Positions 9,101 through 17,302 are shown, numbered from the stretch's first letter. The stretch: DNA of 38,146 bases from Crocinitomicaceae bacterium (GCA_024643555.1 JAHEMQ010000014.1:1-38146); one strand, 5' to 3'. Notes: generated from the letters alone by a model not told the origin. Program-made: numbers and translations.

Positions 9101-9592
9101 ATGGCGACAGCCAACAAAAATCTATCTTCCTATTCAACAGAAAATATAAGCAATGGTGCCGATTTTAAAATCGGCATTGTTGTTTCTGATTGGAACGATC
9201 ACATTACACATCGTTTAATGGACGGCGCCATTGCAACTCTGTTGGAAAATGGCGTGAAACAAGAAAACATCCACGTTCAACATGTTCCAGGCGCTTTCGA
9301 ATTGCCTTTAGGAGCACAGTTCTTTTGCGAACGAACGGAAATCGATGGCGTGGTAACCATTGGCGTTGTAATACAAGGCGAAACTCGCCACTTTGACTTC
9401 GTGTGTTCAGGAACAACACAAGGCATTATGGACGTCATGTTGAAATACAACAAACCAGTGGCATTTTGCTTACTGACTGACAACCATGAACAACAGTCCA
9501 TTGACCGCGCTGGCGGAAAACATGGAAACAAAGGCATTGAGGCTGCCGCAGCATGTCTTCAGATGATCTCCAATAAAAAGAAATTCGCTTAA
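9101..9592 (+). CDS. ribH: 6,7-dimethyl-8-ribityllumazine synthase
   Basis: Lumazine synthase condenses 5-amino-6-ribitylamino-uracil with dihydroxybutanone phosphate, the penultimate step of riboflavin synthesis, and normally assembles into pentamers or 60-mers. The 163-aa length is typical. Motifs seen are VPGAFELPLGA, the substrate loop VIQGETRHFDFVC with the expected catalytic His, and the C-terminal RAGGKHGNKGIEAA segment. The usual Arg before GET is Gln here. The N-terminal 20 residues are Ser/Asn-rich. It sits 8 nt after the TPR gene and 9 nt before glmM. No FMN riboswitch is visible upstream, so regulation appears operonic. Confidence 0.95.
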   Translation: MATANKNLSSYSTENISNGADFKIGIVVSDWNDHITHRLMDGAIATLLENGVKQENIHVQHVPGAFELPLGAQFFCERTEIDGVVTIGVVIQGETRHFDFVCSGTTQGIMDVMLKYNKPVAFCLLTDNHEQQSIDRAGGKHGNKGIEAAAACLQMISNKKKFA

Positions 9593-9601
9593 CTTTAGCA
9601 C

Positions 9602-10987
9602 ATGACATTAATTAAATCAATATCTGGTATCCGTGGAACCATTGGTGGAACTGTGGACAATGGTTTAACGCCCATCGATGCGGTAAAATTTGCTGCAGCT
9701 TACGGTTCGTGGTTGAAGGAACGTAATCCAGGACAAAAACTGCGTGTCGTAATTGGACGAGATGCGCGAATTTCTGGAGCCATGATTTCCGACTTAGTAG
9801 TCGCAACTTTAGTTGGACTTGGAATTGACGTCATCAACCTTGGACTCTCCACTACCCCAACTGTGGAAGTAGCAGTTCCGATGGAAAAAGCACATGGTGG
9901 AATCATCTTAACGGCAAGCCATAATCCAAAACAATGGAATGCCTTGAAATTGTTAAATGAAAAAGGAGAATTCATCAGCGGGAAAGATGGCGAGGAAGTT
10001 TTGTCAATCGCTGAGCAAGAACGTTTTGTATTTGCGGAGGTGGATGACCTGGGAATCGTTCGCAACGATGATTCCTATTTACAAAAACACATAGACGCGA
10101 TTCTAGCTTTACCCTTGGTGGACAAAGCAGCCATTGCAGAAGCTGACTTCAAGATCGTTGTTGATGCGGTGAATTCAACAGGAGGGATTTTCGTTCCAGC
10201 CATGCTTCGTGCTTTGGGAGTGACTAAGATTACCGAAATGTATTGTGATCCAACTGGACATTTTCCTCACAACCCAGAACCTTTGCCCGAGCATTTAACC
10301 GATTTATCTGCAAAAATTCTAGAGGTAAATGCAGACTTTGGAATTACCGTAGACCCGGATGTGGATCGTTTGGCCTTGGTTTGCGAAGATGGATCCATGT
10401 TTGGTGAAGAATACACCTTAGTTGCTTGTGCAGATTACGTCTTGAAACACACACCTGGATCCACTGTGTCGAATTTATCTTCGACCAGAGCATTGCGCGA
10501 CATTACCGAAGAACGCGGATTAACGTATGCTTCAGCGGCAGTTGGCGAAGTGAATGTCGTTACTAAAATGAAAGAAGTGAATGCCGTCATCGGTGGTGAA
10601 GGAAATGGTGGAATTATTTATCCTGAATTGCATTATGGACGTGATTCATTAGTTGGAATCGCTTTGTTCTTAAGTCATTTGGCTCATGAGAAAAAAAGTG
10701 TGTCCGCCCTTCGTGATAGTTATCCAAAGTATACCATTTCTAAAAATAAAATTGAACTGACGCCAGACATTAACGTGGACAAAGTCCTTGCTGATATGGC
10801 ATCAAAATATGCGCACGAAGAGGTCGACACGATTGATGGCGTGAAAATATACATTTCCAAAGAATGGGTACATTTGAGAAAGAGTAACACGGAACCGATT
10901 ATCCGCATTTATTCTGAAAGCAAGGATGAGCAGGCTGCCGACCAATTGGCAAAACGCATCATCGAAGAAATCAAAGCTTGTATTTAA
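9602..10987 (+). CDS. glmM: Phosphoglucosamine mutase
   Basis: Alpha-D-phosphohexomutase that converts glucosamine-6-phosphate to glucosamine-1-phosphate for UDP-GlcNAc, peptidoglycan and LPS. All four family signatures are present in 461 aa: the phosphoserine loop TASHNP with Ser106, the metal loop DPDVDR, the sugar-binding GGEGNGG and the phosphate-binding RKSNTEPIIRIYSES. The N-terminal SISGIRGTIGG is typical of the Bacteroidota GlmM branch. A broader phosphomannomutase activity cannot be excluded. The start lies 9 nt after ribH, and a TAACTTTA sequence overlapping the ribH stop resembles a -7 box but misses one position. Confidence 0.93.
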   Translation: MTLIKSISGIRGTIGGTVDNGLTPIDAVKFAAAYGSWLKERNPGQKLRVVIGRDARISGAMISDLVVATLVGLGIDVINLGLSTTPTVEVAVPMEKAHGGIILTASHNPKQWNALKLLNEKGEFISGKDGEEVLSIAEQERFVFAEVDDLGIVRNDDSYLQKHIDAILALPLVDKAAIAEADFKIVVDAVNSTGGIFVPAMLRALGVTKITEMYCDPTGHFPHNPEPLPEHLTDLSAKILEVNADFGITVDPDVDRLALVCEDGSMFGEEYTLVACADYVLKHTPGSTVSNLSSTRALRDITEERGLTYASAAVGEVNVVTKMKEVNAVIGGEGNGGIIYPELHYGRDSLVGIALFLSHLAHEKKSVSALRDSYPKYTISKNKIELTPDINVDKVLADMASKYAHEEVDTIDGVKIYISKEWVHLRKSNTEPIIRIYSESKDEQAADQLAKRIIEEIKACI

Positions 10988-10990
10988 TGC

Positions 10991-11347
10991 ATGAACATGA
11001 AATTTGAGCATAAAAAACAAAAAGTAGCGAACGTCAACACCTTTGTGAAACGAGTGATTCGTTACATGTTGTTTGCTTTTATACTCATAGCCTTTTCAGT
11101 TGGTATCGGAACCCTTGGGTACAAGTATTTTGGTGCTCCAAGTTGGGTGGATGCATTTCACATGGCATGCATGATTTTAACAGGTATGGGGCCGGTAATT
11201 CCATTGGATACAGATTCGGCAAAATTGTTTTCTAGTTTCTATGCACTTTATAGCGGTGTGGCTTTCTTGACCTGTACCGCTGTATTCTTCTCCCCAATCG
11301 TTCATCGTTTGCTACACATCCTTCAAGTGGATGACGAAGCCGTTTAA
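10991..11347 (+). CDS. Small two-helix membrane protein resembling a K+ channel pore
   Basis: A 118-aa protein with TM1 at about 23-44, an amphipathic loop helix at 51-63, a turn TGMGPVIP at 64-71 and TM2 at about 79-102. This TM-pore helix-filter-TM order is that of a two-TM potassium channel pore domain. The filter position, however, carries TGMGP instead of TVGYG, so potassium selectivity is not expected. I recall similar short proteins with a GMGP motif in Bacteroidota, annotated as hypothetical. It starts 3 nt after the glmM stop (an ATG two codons on is an alternative) and is probably cotranscribed. A true channel function is unproven. Confidence 0.75.
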   Translation: MNMKFEHKKQKVANVNTFVKRVIRYMLFAFILIAFSVGIGTLGYKYFGAPSWVDAFHMACMILTGMGPVIPLDTDSAKLFSSFYALYSGVAFLTCTAVFFSPIVHRLLHILQVDDEAV

Positions 11348-11363
11348 TATTTTTTTAATTTCT

Positions 11364-11394
11364 TTTGATTCCTTAAAATAAATACTTACTTTTG
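11364..11394 (+). promoter_or_regulatory. Consensus promoter of the higBA locus
   Basis: TTTG at 11364-11367 and TACTTTTG at 11387-11394, spaced by 19 nt, form a near-ideal Bacteroidota promoter. Transcription should begin at about 11398, right at the inverted repeat. Confidence 0.75.
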
Positions 11395-11398
11395 ACGT

Positions 11399-11419
11399 TA
11401 GTAACTCAAAACGTTACTA
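11399..11419 (+). promoter_or_regulatory. Palindromic operator of the higBA locus
   Basis: Perfect inverted repeat TAGTAAC, 7 nt, GTTACTA. It starts right after the -7 box and its last base is the A of the old higB ATG. Position and symmetry suit binding by the XRE-type antitoxin dimer encoded at 11713 and repression of its own promoter. Confidence 0.65.
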
Positions 11420-11700
11420 TGATAAAGTTATTTGGGAATAAAGAGACCGAGAAAATTTACAAGGGTTTCGTATCCAGAAAATATCCTCCGGACATTCAAC
11501 AAATAGCGCGGAGAAAATGAAAGATGCTGCATGCCTCACAAAATTTGAATGACTTGTGGGTGCCACCTGCAAATCGATTAGAAAAATTAAAAGGTGGTCT
11601 TTCTTCCTAACATAGTATCCGAGTAAACCAACAATGGCGCATTATTTTTATTTGGCATGAAAATGACGCGCTTGATGTACAACTAGTAGATTACCATTAA
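11419..11700 (+). pseudogene. higB: HigB-type toxin gene with two in-frame stops
   Basis: Read straight through, this is a 93-codon HigB/RelE-superfamily mRNA-interferase toxin gene. Recognisable family stretches are KETEKIYKGFVSRK, PPDIQQIARRK, NRLEKLKG, SIRVNQQWRIIFIW and the C-terminal VDYH. Codon 34 is TGA (11518-11520) and codon 64 is TAA (11608-11610), where relatives as I recall them have Leu and Gln. The reading frame is otherwise intact from ATG to the terminal TAA with no insertion or deletion, so the damage is two point mutations. The longest product from the original ATG is 33 aa and cannot be an active toxin. The antitoxin gene starts 12 nt later. Read-through or recoding is unlikely because two different stop codons are involved. 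Confidence 0.9.
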
Positions 11701-11712
11701 TTAGGAAAAGTC

Positions 11713-12003
11713 ATGGAAAAGTTAAAAAACATTCATCCTGGAGAAGTACTACTCGAAGAGTTTTTAGTACCCTTAAACATTACTCCATATCGTTTGGCAA
11801 AGGAAACATTCCTTCCACAAACACGCATCAGTGAAATTTTAAAAGGAAATCGCCGCATTACAGCAGATACAGCACTTCGTTTTGCCCGTTATTTTGGAAC
11901 TACAGGGAAGTTTTGGCTCATGCTTCAAGATGATTATGACTTGGAGCTTGAACAAGGATTGAAGGAATTGGAACTGAAGGAAATAAAACCTTTCAAGAAG
12001 TAG
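11713..12003 (+). CDS. higA: HigA-type antitoxin, XRE family
   Basis: A 96-aa antitoxin of the HigA/VapI group. The helix-turn-helix spans about residues 23-62 (ITPYRLAKE, TRISEILKGNRRITADTALR), followed by the family's FGTTGKFWLMLQDDYDLE segment. It would bind DNA as a dimer and, in a working locus, neutralise HigB. Gene order toxin-antitoxin and the 12-nt gap fit higBA operons. The frame is complete and shows no damage, while the toxin in front is dead. It may therefore persist as a self-regulating orphan repressor or protect against incoming related toxins; both are inference. Its stop lies one base from the stop of the converging LolA-like gene. Confidence 0.92.
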   Translation: MEKLKNIHPGEVLLEEFLVPLNITPYRLAKETFLPQTRISEILKGNRRITADTALRFARYFGTTGKFWLMLQDDYDLELEQGLKELELKEIKPFKK

Positions 12004-12004
12004 T

Positions 12005-12700
12005 TTATTTCTCTTTGAACACTGCATCGCTGATGCCTTTGTTCACTTTGTAATTGCTTAATTTAATTGTAATCGTTCCTTTTTGATCTTTGTCGGCAGT
12101 CTTTTGCTTTTGTGCATCCGTTTTATTTAAATCTGCCGCCACACTTTTGGGCATTTTAAATTTCTTCACGTCAATGGTAAAAACCAATTGATTTGGGAGT
12201 CCGAAGTTCACTTCGCTTCCATACGAATAATCAACCAGCACAGTTCCACTTGAACGCGTGGTCACCTGAGATCGAATGATGATGTCTCGCTTTGTGTCTA
12301 TCCAAAGCTTCGCTAAAATAATCTCACTGGTCTCTCCCGTTGGAATCACCGTGATCAAATTAGTTTTAATGTCGTTAATGGTCTTTGTCCCGCTGGATAC
12401 AGCCATGTACGAACCTTTGTTCATCAAGAAAGTATTGACATCCGTAAATCCTTGCTTCGGCAAAATGGCAATCCCTTTAGAAACAACTTTGAACTTGTCC
12501 TTTTGCTTGAAGTAAATGGAAGCATTTACAGGCATAATTTTGATCAGGGGAATGTTCGCTTTGATGTTCGCATCCACTGAATAATCTTTGACGGTATTCA
12601 ATTTTGAAACGAGTTGTTGAATCACAACATCCGCATCAACTTCTTGCGAGAAAGCTGAAAAGGAAAAAAGAAAGAGTAAAAATGTAAGTGCGGTTTTCAT
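12005..12700 (-). CDS. LolA-like periplasmic protein
   Basis: A 231-aa exported protein with a signal peptide ending near SAFSQ. The body (VVIQQLVSKLNTVKDYSVDANIKA, then beta-rich segments with FKVVSKGIAILP and IWIDTKRD-like turns) resembles the half-barrel fold of the LolA/LolB-like outer-membrane lipoprotein-sorting superfamily. The match is judged from general pattern and is not strong. A Lys/Gln-rich linker at about 190-207 precedes the last strand. Its ATG shares one base with the stop of the ABC permease, so it is translationally coupled to the transporter. A role as the periplasmic partner of that transporter is a reasonable inference. Confidence 0.65.
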   Translation of the reverse strand: MKTALTFLLFLFSFSAFSQEVDADVVIQQLVSKLNTVKDYSVDANIKANIPLIKIMPVNASIYFKQKDKFKVVSKGIAILPKQGFTDVNTFLMNKGSYMAVSSGTKTINDIKTNLITVIPTGETSEIILAKLWIDTKRDIIIRSQVTTRSSGTVLVDYSYGSEVNFGLPNQLVFTIDVKKFKMPKSVAADLNKTDAQKQKTADKDQKGTITIKLSNYKVNKGISDAVFKEK

Positions 12701-13542
12701 TAGGAAGTAATGTCTTTTTTGTTGAACTTATACAAAGCGATTCCCACTAAAAGCACATTGTGAGCAAGGAGAATCACAACGGAATTTCGAATGGTTGACC
12801 ACGGAACTGGATCCTCAAAAAAGGACCTCCAAGAAGCCATGTGCGTTGTAAATAAAAATGGTTTGATGGAATCAAAAACGGAAACGTCCAAGGAACCGAT
12901 AATCGTAAATAAAATAATAATGGCCATGGTGGTTACGATGGGTCCAATGGAATTTTCAGCGAAAACGGACAAGCAAATGGACAAAGTAGAAATCGTTAAC
13001 AATGCCAAATAAGCCACCGCAAAACTGCAGCCATAACGCCACAGAATATCCTGTTCCTTTAGGATGACCAATCCATCTGAGTTCAAAACGATTAAATCAC
13101 CAGAACCAAACAACCATTTCCCGACCACCAACGCCAGGAATCCCAACCAAATGGTCAATATCAAGGTATAGACTGCGCCAGCAATAAACTTCGATAAGAC
13201 AATTTGAGACCGTGAAATCGGTTTTGTTGCCAACATGCGTATGGTACCCATGGCTGCCTCACCGGAGATCAAATCACCGGTTACCAAAGAAACCAGTAAA
13301 GGAATGTGCACGATCAACATTTGAAGAATGATAAACGCGATAAGGTTGCCATTTAAGATATTTCCGTTGAAGGACAAGGTTTGTTCGAAAGAGGCAGTAA
13401 CAAATGAAATAAATGACTTGCCATCTGCTTTCATTGCAAAAAGAATAACCAAAATCAATAAGGTCAAGGCTCCAATACCCAAGTAACTTCTTGGCTTGGC
13501 AAGAATTTTCACAAATTCATTATAGGTGTTTTTAAACAACAT
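12700..13542 (-). CDS. ABC-2 type transporter permease
   Basis: A 280-aa inner-membrane protein with about six hydrophobic segments (near 17-36, 60-80, 105-135, 140-160, 175-205 and 245-270) and the conserved ISGEAAMGTIRMLATKPISRSQIVLSKF stretch (about 88-115; shown here in part), which is typical of ABC-2/NatB-like permeases. It overlaps the ATPase stop by one base (TAATG) and the LolA-like start by one base, so three proteins are made from one tightly coupled message. Substrate unknown. Such two-component systems export small molecules, ions or peptides, or handle lipids. Confidence 0.88.
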   Translation of the reverse strand: MLFKNTYNEFVKILAKPRSYLGIGALTLLILVILFAMKADGKSFISFVTASFEQTLSFNGNILNGNLIAFIILQMLIVHIPLLVSLVTGDLISGEAAMGTIRMLATKPISRSQIVLSKFIAGAVYTLILTIWLGFLALVVGKWLFGSGDLIVLNSDGLVILKEQDILWRYGCSFAVAYLALLTISTLSICLSVFAENSIGPIVTTMAIIILFTIIGSLDVSVFDSIKPFLFTTHMASWRSFFEDPVPWSTIRNSVVILLAHNVLLVGIALYKFNKKDITS

Positions 13543-14456
13543 TAGGATTGGATTATTTTCATGAAAAAGTCTTCTAATTTTCGCTTGGGTTCCATGGAGT
13601 GAATGTCTACACCCGCTTCAATCAACAAACGATTCAACGATGGAACCTGTTGTTTTTCTAACTGAACTTCCAGAATACGTTCATTTATTTTCTTTCCGAT
13701 TGCTTTCGGGAAAGAGGTCGTAAGCACCAGCATTGATTGTTCCAAATCACTTACTTCAAGTTGAACGACCATTTCTTGTGCATTCAATAATTCCTTTACA
13801 TCGCCTTCAATAATGGATTGACCTTTGTTGATGATGACCATTCGGTTGGAAATTAATTCAATTTCAGACAATTGATGAGAGGATAAAATAACCGTTTTGT
13901 TCTGCTCAGTCTTCAGTCGTAAAATCAAATTACGAATCTCCACAATTCCTTGCGGATCTAATCCAGTTGTAGGCTCGTCCAACACGATTAAATCAGGTTG
14001 ATGCAACAAGGTTTGTGCAATTCCCAAACGTTGCTTCATGCCATGCGAAAAACCGGAAACCTTATCTTTATTTCGTCCATTTAATCCAACAAAGTCCAAC
14101 ATGCCTGCGATTTCTTTTTTCGAAACGTCTTTTCCGGAAATTCGCGCAAAAATTTCCAAGTTCTTTTCTGCGGACAAATAGCGATAGAAATCTGGTTTTT
14201 CAATGATACTCCCTACCCTTGCAAGGATTTCATTTCTATGTTTACGCAAGTCCTTTCCAAACAACTCAATGTTTCCATGATTGGCTTGAATCAACGATAA
14301 CATGCAACGAATCGTTGTACTTTTCCCGGCCCCATTTGGACCTAGAAATCCAAATACATCTCCTTTGTTGACCGTGAAAGAAACGTCTTTAACAGCTTGG
14401 AAACTACCGAAGTTTTTAGCGAGGTGTTGAACCTTAATGATTTGGGTTTCATTCAT
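13542..14456 (-). CDS. ABC transporter ATP-binding protein
   Basis: A 304-aa stand-alone ATPase of the CcmA/bacitracin-resistance/gliding-type group. Walker A is GPNGAGKST, the signature is SGFSHGMKQR, Walker B is LIVLDEPTTGLD and the H-loop region is LSSHQLSEIE. The C-terminal 80 residues form the accessory domain usual in ATPases paired with ABC-2 permeases. It is the first gene of the coupled ATPase-permease-LolA-like unit and lies 37 nt after the SRPBCC gene. GldA, a gliding-motility ATPase in flavobacteria, has the same architecture, but gldF/gldG are not seen here, so that name is not supported. Confidence 0.92.
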   Translation of the reverse strand: MNETQIIKVQHLAKNFGSFQAVKDVSFTVNKGDVFGFLGPNGAGKSTTIRCMLSLIQANHGNIELFGKDLRKHRNEILARVGSIIEKPDFYRYLSAEKNLEIFARISGKDVSKKEIAGMLDFVGLNGRNKDKVSGFSHGMKQRLGIAQTLLHQPDLIVLDEPTTGLDPQGIVEIRNLILRLKTEQNKTVILSSHQLSEIELISNRMVIINKGQSIIEGDVKELLNAQEMVVQLEVSDLEQSMLVLTTSFPKAIGKKINERILEVQLEKQQVPSLNRLLIEAGVDIHSMEPKRKLEDFFMKIIQS

Positions 14457-14493
14457 ACGTTAAAATTAAGGTTAAACTAGTCGACTAACATCA

Positions 14494-14949
14494 TCATTGA
14501 GCCGGAAAAATTTCATTTATTTTCTTCGTTCGATACTTGAATATTTGCTCCAATTTTGGACGAACAATCATCGGATGAACAAGTTTACCCAGAAAACCAA
14601 ACGGAACTTCATAGCTAACGATATCCGTCATTTCAACTCCCCCTTCAACCGCTTTAAAGTGGTGTTCGTGATGCCAAATTTTATACGGACCCTTTCGTTG
14701 CTCATCAATGAAGAAAACGCCTTCTTTGACTGCTTTGATTTCGGTAATCCAATTCATTGGAATGCCAAGTAACGGCGTCACGATGTATTCAATCATCATG
14801 CCTTCATACATTTTACCGGGCAAATCCGTTTTGATGATGAAGCCCATGTTTTTCGGGGTAATTTCCTTGAGATTATTCGGTGAAGAAAAGTAATCCCAAC
14901 AAGTTTCTAAACTCGCCGGAATAAATTGTGTGGATTTGAGTTGATACAT
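14494..14949 (-). CDS. SRPBCC-fold ligand-binding protein
   Basis: A 151-aa cytoplasmic protein of the START/SRPBCC (polyketide-cyclase-like) superfamily. It opens with QFIPASLETCWDYFSSPNNLKEITPKN (in part), the helix-loop that shapes the ligand cavity, followed by beta strands (WITEIKAVKEGVFF, IWHHEHHFKAV) and a C-terminal helix. Related bacterial proteins occur next to photolyase or epimerase genes, which are absent here. No enzymatic residue can be named. It lies 48 nt after the GH92 gene and 37 nt before the ABC ATPase, on the same strand, and may be cotranscribed with both. Confidence 0.85.
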   Translation of the reverse strand: MYQLKSTQFIPASLETCWDYFSSPNNLKEITPKNMGFIIKTDLPGKMYEGMMIEYIVTPLLGIPMNWITEIKAVKEGVFFIDEQRKGPYKIWHHEHHFKAVEGGVEMTDIVSYEVPFGFLGKLVHPMIVRPKLEQIFKYRTKKINEIFPAQ

Positions 14950-14996
14950 ATCATGTAAACACCTTTCATGTCGAAAAGTTCGACCTAAAATTAAAT

Positions 14997-17288
14997 TTAG
15001 GGTTGAAAAAGCCCCTTATTAGGTTTTGGTCCCATGGTGATTTCAATGACTCCCCCATTCGTAATTTCCGAGTGCGTTAAAAATGCTTTGTCCACCGGAA
15101 CACCATTCAGGTGAATGGATTGCAAATACATGTTTTTAGCTGATTGCTTATTAACTTTTATTTCCAGTTGCTTTCCATCCGTAAAATGAAGAATGGCATG
15201 TTTCACACTTGGACTTGTGATGGCGTAATCGGGCGATCCTGGTGCAATGGGATAAAAGCCAAGCGATGTAAACAAATACCAAGCACTCATCTGTCCACAA
15301 TCGTCGTTACCTCCAAGTCCATCTGGTTTTGCCTTGTATTGTTTAGGTAGAATCATCCGTGTGCAGGCTTGTGTTTTCCAGGGTTCGCTGGTGAAATTAT
15401 ATAAATATGGAACGTGATGAGAGGGCTCGTTACCATGGACATAATTCCCAATGATTCCATCTCGCATGATGTCCTCTGTTTCTGCAAAATAACGATCCGG
15501 CAATTCCATTGTAAATAAGGAATCTAGGTGCGCAATAAAACGTTTATCACCGCCCATCATAGAAATGAGATTTTTTGGATTCTGAGGGACATACAAGGAG
15601 TAATTCCATGCATTCCCTTCAATAAATCCTTGTCCATGCGTACTTAATACGTCAAAATCTTTTTTAAAATTCCCATTTGAAAAACGTGGACGCATGAATC
15701 CAATGGAAGAATCAAATTGATGTTGATAATATTCAGAACGTTTTTGATACACAGAGAAAAGCGAATCTGATTTCAATTGCTTTGCCATTTGTGAAATACA
15801 CCAATCGTCATAAGAATATTCCAAGGTTTTGGAAACGGAATTTCCACTGAGGTCCTCGGGAACGAATTGGTAATCTTGGTAAGCTCCGAGTCCTTCGTAA
15901 AAACGCTGATTTGAAGTAGTAACAGAGGCTTCAAATGCACGTTGATAATCGAATCCGGTATTCTTTTTTACCATGGCATCCGCAATAACGGATACACTAT
16001 GATAACCAATCATACACCAATTTTCATTGGCATAATGAGACCACACTGGAAGCATGTGGTGTGCACTTTGGTCATAATGTGCTAGCATGGATTGAATCAT
16101 GTCCGCATTCATGGCTGGAAGCATTAAATTGAGAAATGGATGCTGTGCTCGATAAGTGTCCCACAAGGAAAAAGTCGTATAATTTGTAAAACCATTTGCT
16201 TTATGAATGCGCTGATCCAATCCTTTATATTGTCCATCAACATCCATGTACAATGTTGGGCCTAATAGCGAATGATACAAGGATGTGTAAAAAGTTGTTT
16301 TTTCCTCCGAAGTTAAAAATTCTGCTTGAATCATATTCAGTGACTCATTCCATTTTGCTTCGGCACTTTTTGCGTATTGATCAAAGTCCCAATGTGGACA
16401 TTCTGTCGTTAAATTCAACAAAGCACCATCAATGCTCACACTTGAAAGCGAAACTTTTATCATCAATTCCACTTCTTCCCCAAATGAAAAAACACCTTTA
16501 ATTCCTTCTCCTGCTGCTTCAGGAAAATTGTTTTCTACATCAAATTTTCGCCAAAATCCATTGTAAGCGGTTGCTTTAGTGTTTTTAAATCCATATTGCT
16601 GAATGGGTTTCGAAAATGATATGGCAAAATAAACGGTTCGTGTTCGTGCCCAGCCATTTGTTTGTCGATATCCTGTGATGAGTGTATCATTTTCTAGCCG
16701 AACAAAACACCACACATTTTTATCCGAATAATTGTAAATTCCATGACAAAGATCGAGAAGGACCTGATTATCTTTTGGTTGTTTAAATTGGTACTGATGA
16801 ATGCCTACTCGTTCGCTTGTGGTTAATTTTACATCAACCATCGGCTCTTCCAGGAAAACAGAATAATATCCAGGGGAAGCCCTTTCTTTTTCATGGTGAA
16901 AAGTAGAACGATAGCCTTTCTCAGGATGACTTTCAGTTCCAGGATTCCATTGTATCGGACCATTTGTCGGCATTAGGAGAATGTCTCCTAAATCCGAATG
17001 TCCTGTTCCACTAAAATGTGTATGAGAAAATCCAACAATCGTGGAATCTTCGTATTGATATCCCGCGCAATATCGATACACATCTTTTTGGTATTGTCCA
17101 TTTACAAGCATTGGAATCGTATCCGTATCTGGACTCAATTGTACCGATCCAAAAGGAACAGTCGCGCCTGGAAAGGTGTGTCCGGCATTCTGTGTTCCAA
17201 TAAACGGATTGACAAAAGTGGTCAATTTGCTCGTTTGAGCAACTAGCATGAATGGAAGCACCAATAAAACAAAAAGGAGTTTTCTCAT
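14997..17288 (-). CDS. GH92-family alpha-mannosidase
   Basis: A secreted glycoside hydrolase family 92 enzyme (763 aa, the usual length), a calcium-dependent exo-alpha-mannosidase acting on mannans or high-mannose N-glycans. The signal peptide ends near MLVAQ. The N-terminal beta domain begins VNPFIGTQNAGHTFPGATVPFG, highly typical though here described only in part. The catalytic (alpha/alpha)6 domain shows LWDTYRAQHPF, EYSYDDWCI, EGNAWNYSLYVPQ, GNEPSHHVPYLYNF (general-acid Glu region) and GGNDDCGQMSAWYLF (base/metal Asp pair). No SusC/SusD pair or other glycosidase is nearby, so it is not part of a classical polysaccharide-utilisation locus. The linkage preference cannot be told. Confidence 0.94.
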   Translation of the reverse strand: MRKLLFVLLVLPFMLVAQTSKLTTFVNPFIGTQNAGHTFPGATVPFGSVQLSPDTDTIPMLVNGQYQKDVYRYCAGYQYEDSTIVGFSHTHFSGTGHSDLGDILLMPTNGPIQWNPGTESHPEKGYRSTFHHEKERASPGYYSVFLEEPMVDVKLTTSERVGIHQYQFKQPKDNQVLLDLCHGIYNYSDKNVWCFVRLENDTLITGYRQTNGWARTRTVYFAISFSKPIQQYGFKNTKATAYNGFWRKFDVENNFPEAAGEGIKGVFSFGEEVELMIKVSLSSVSIDGALLNLTTECPHWDFDQYAKSAEAKWNESLNMIQAEFLTSEEKTTFYTSLYHSLLGPTLYMDVDGQYKGLDQRIHKANGFTNYTTFSLWDTYRAQHPFLNLMLPAMNADMIQSMLAHYDQSAHHMLPVWSHYANENWCMIGYHSVSVIADAMVKKNTGFDYQRAFEASVTTSNQRFYEGLGAYQDYQFVPEDLSGNSVSKTLEYSYDDWCISQMAKQLKSDSLFSVYQKRSEYYQHQFDSSIGFMRPRFSNGNFKKDFDVLSTHGQGFIEGNAWNYSLYVPQNPKNLISMMGGDKRFIAHLDSLFTMELPDRYFAETEDIMRDGIIGNYVHGNEPSHHVPYLYNFTSEPWKTQACTRMILPKQYKAKPDGLGGNDDCGQMSAWYLFTSLGFYPIAPGSPDYAITSPSVKHAILHFTDGKQLEIKVNKQSAKNMYLQSIHLNGVPVDKAFLTHSEITNGGVIEITMGPKPNKGLFQP

Positions 17289-17292
17289 TCAA

Positions 17293-17300
17293 TAAAGATA
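17293..17300 (-). promoter_or_regulatory. Possible GH92 -7 element
   Basis: TATCTTTA on the minus strand matches TAnnTTTG at all but the last position and ends 4 nt before the GH92 ATG. It lies directly downstream of the thiolase terminator's T-tract. No TTG -33 is evident, so this is a weak call. Confidence 0.35.
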
Positions 17301-17302
17301 CA

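Noticed and set aside
9700-10065. Open frame of 121 codons on the minus strand opposite glmM
   Set aside because: Antisense to the active-site loop region of glmM; translation is Ser/Thr/Pro-rich without motifs and has no promoter or start context.
11419-11700. Stop-codon read-through or alternative genetic code in the higB reading frame
   Set aside because: Two different stops (TGA and TAA) are involved, and other genes in the window use both TGA and TAA as normal ends, so recoding is not plausible.
13542-14456. Gliding-motility ATPase GldA
   Set aside because: The architecture fits many ATPases paired with ABC-2 permeases; only one permease follows and no gldF/gldG pair is seen.
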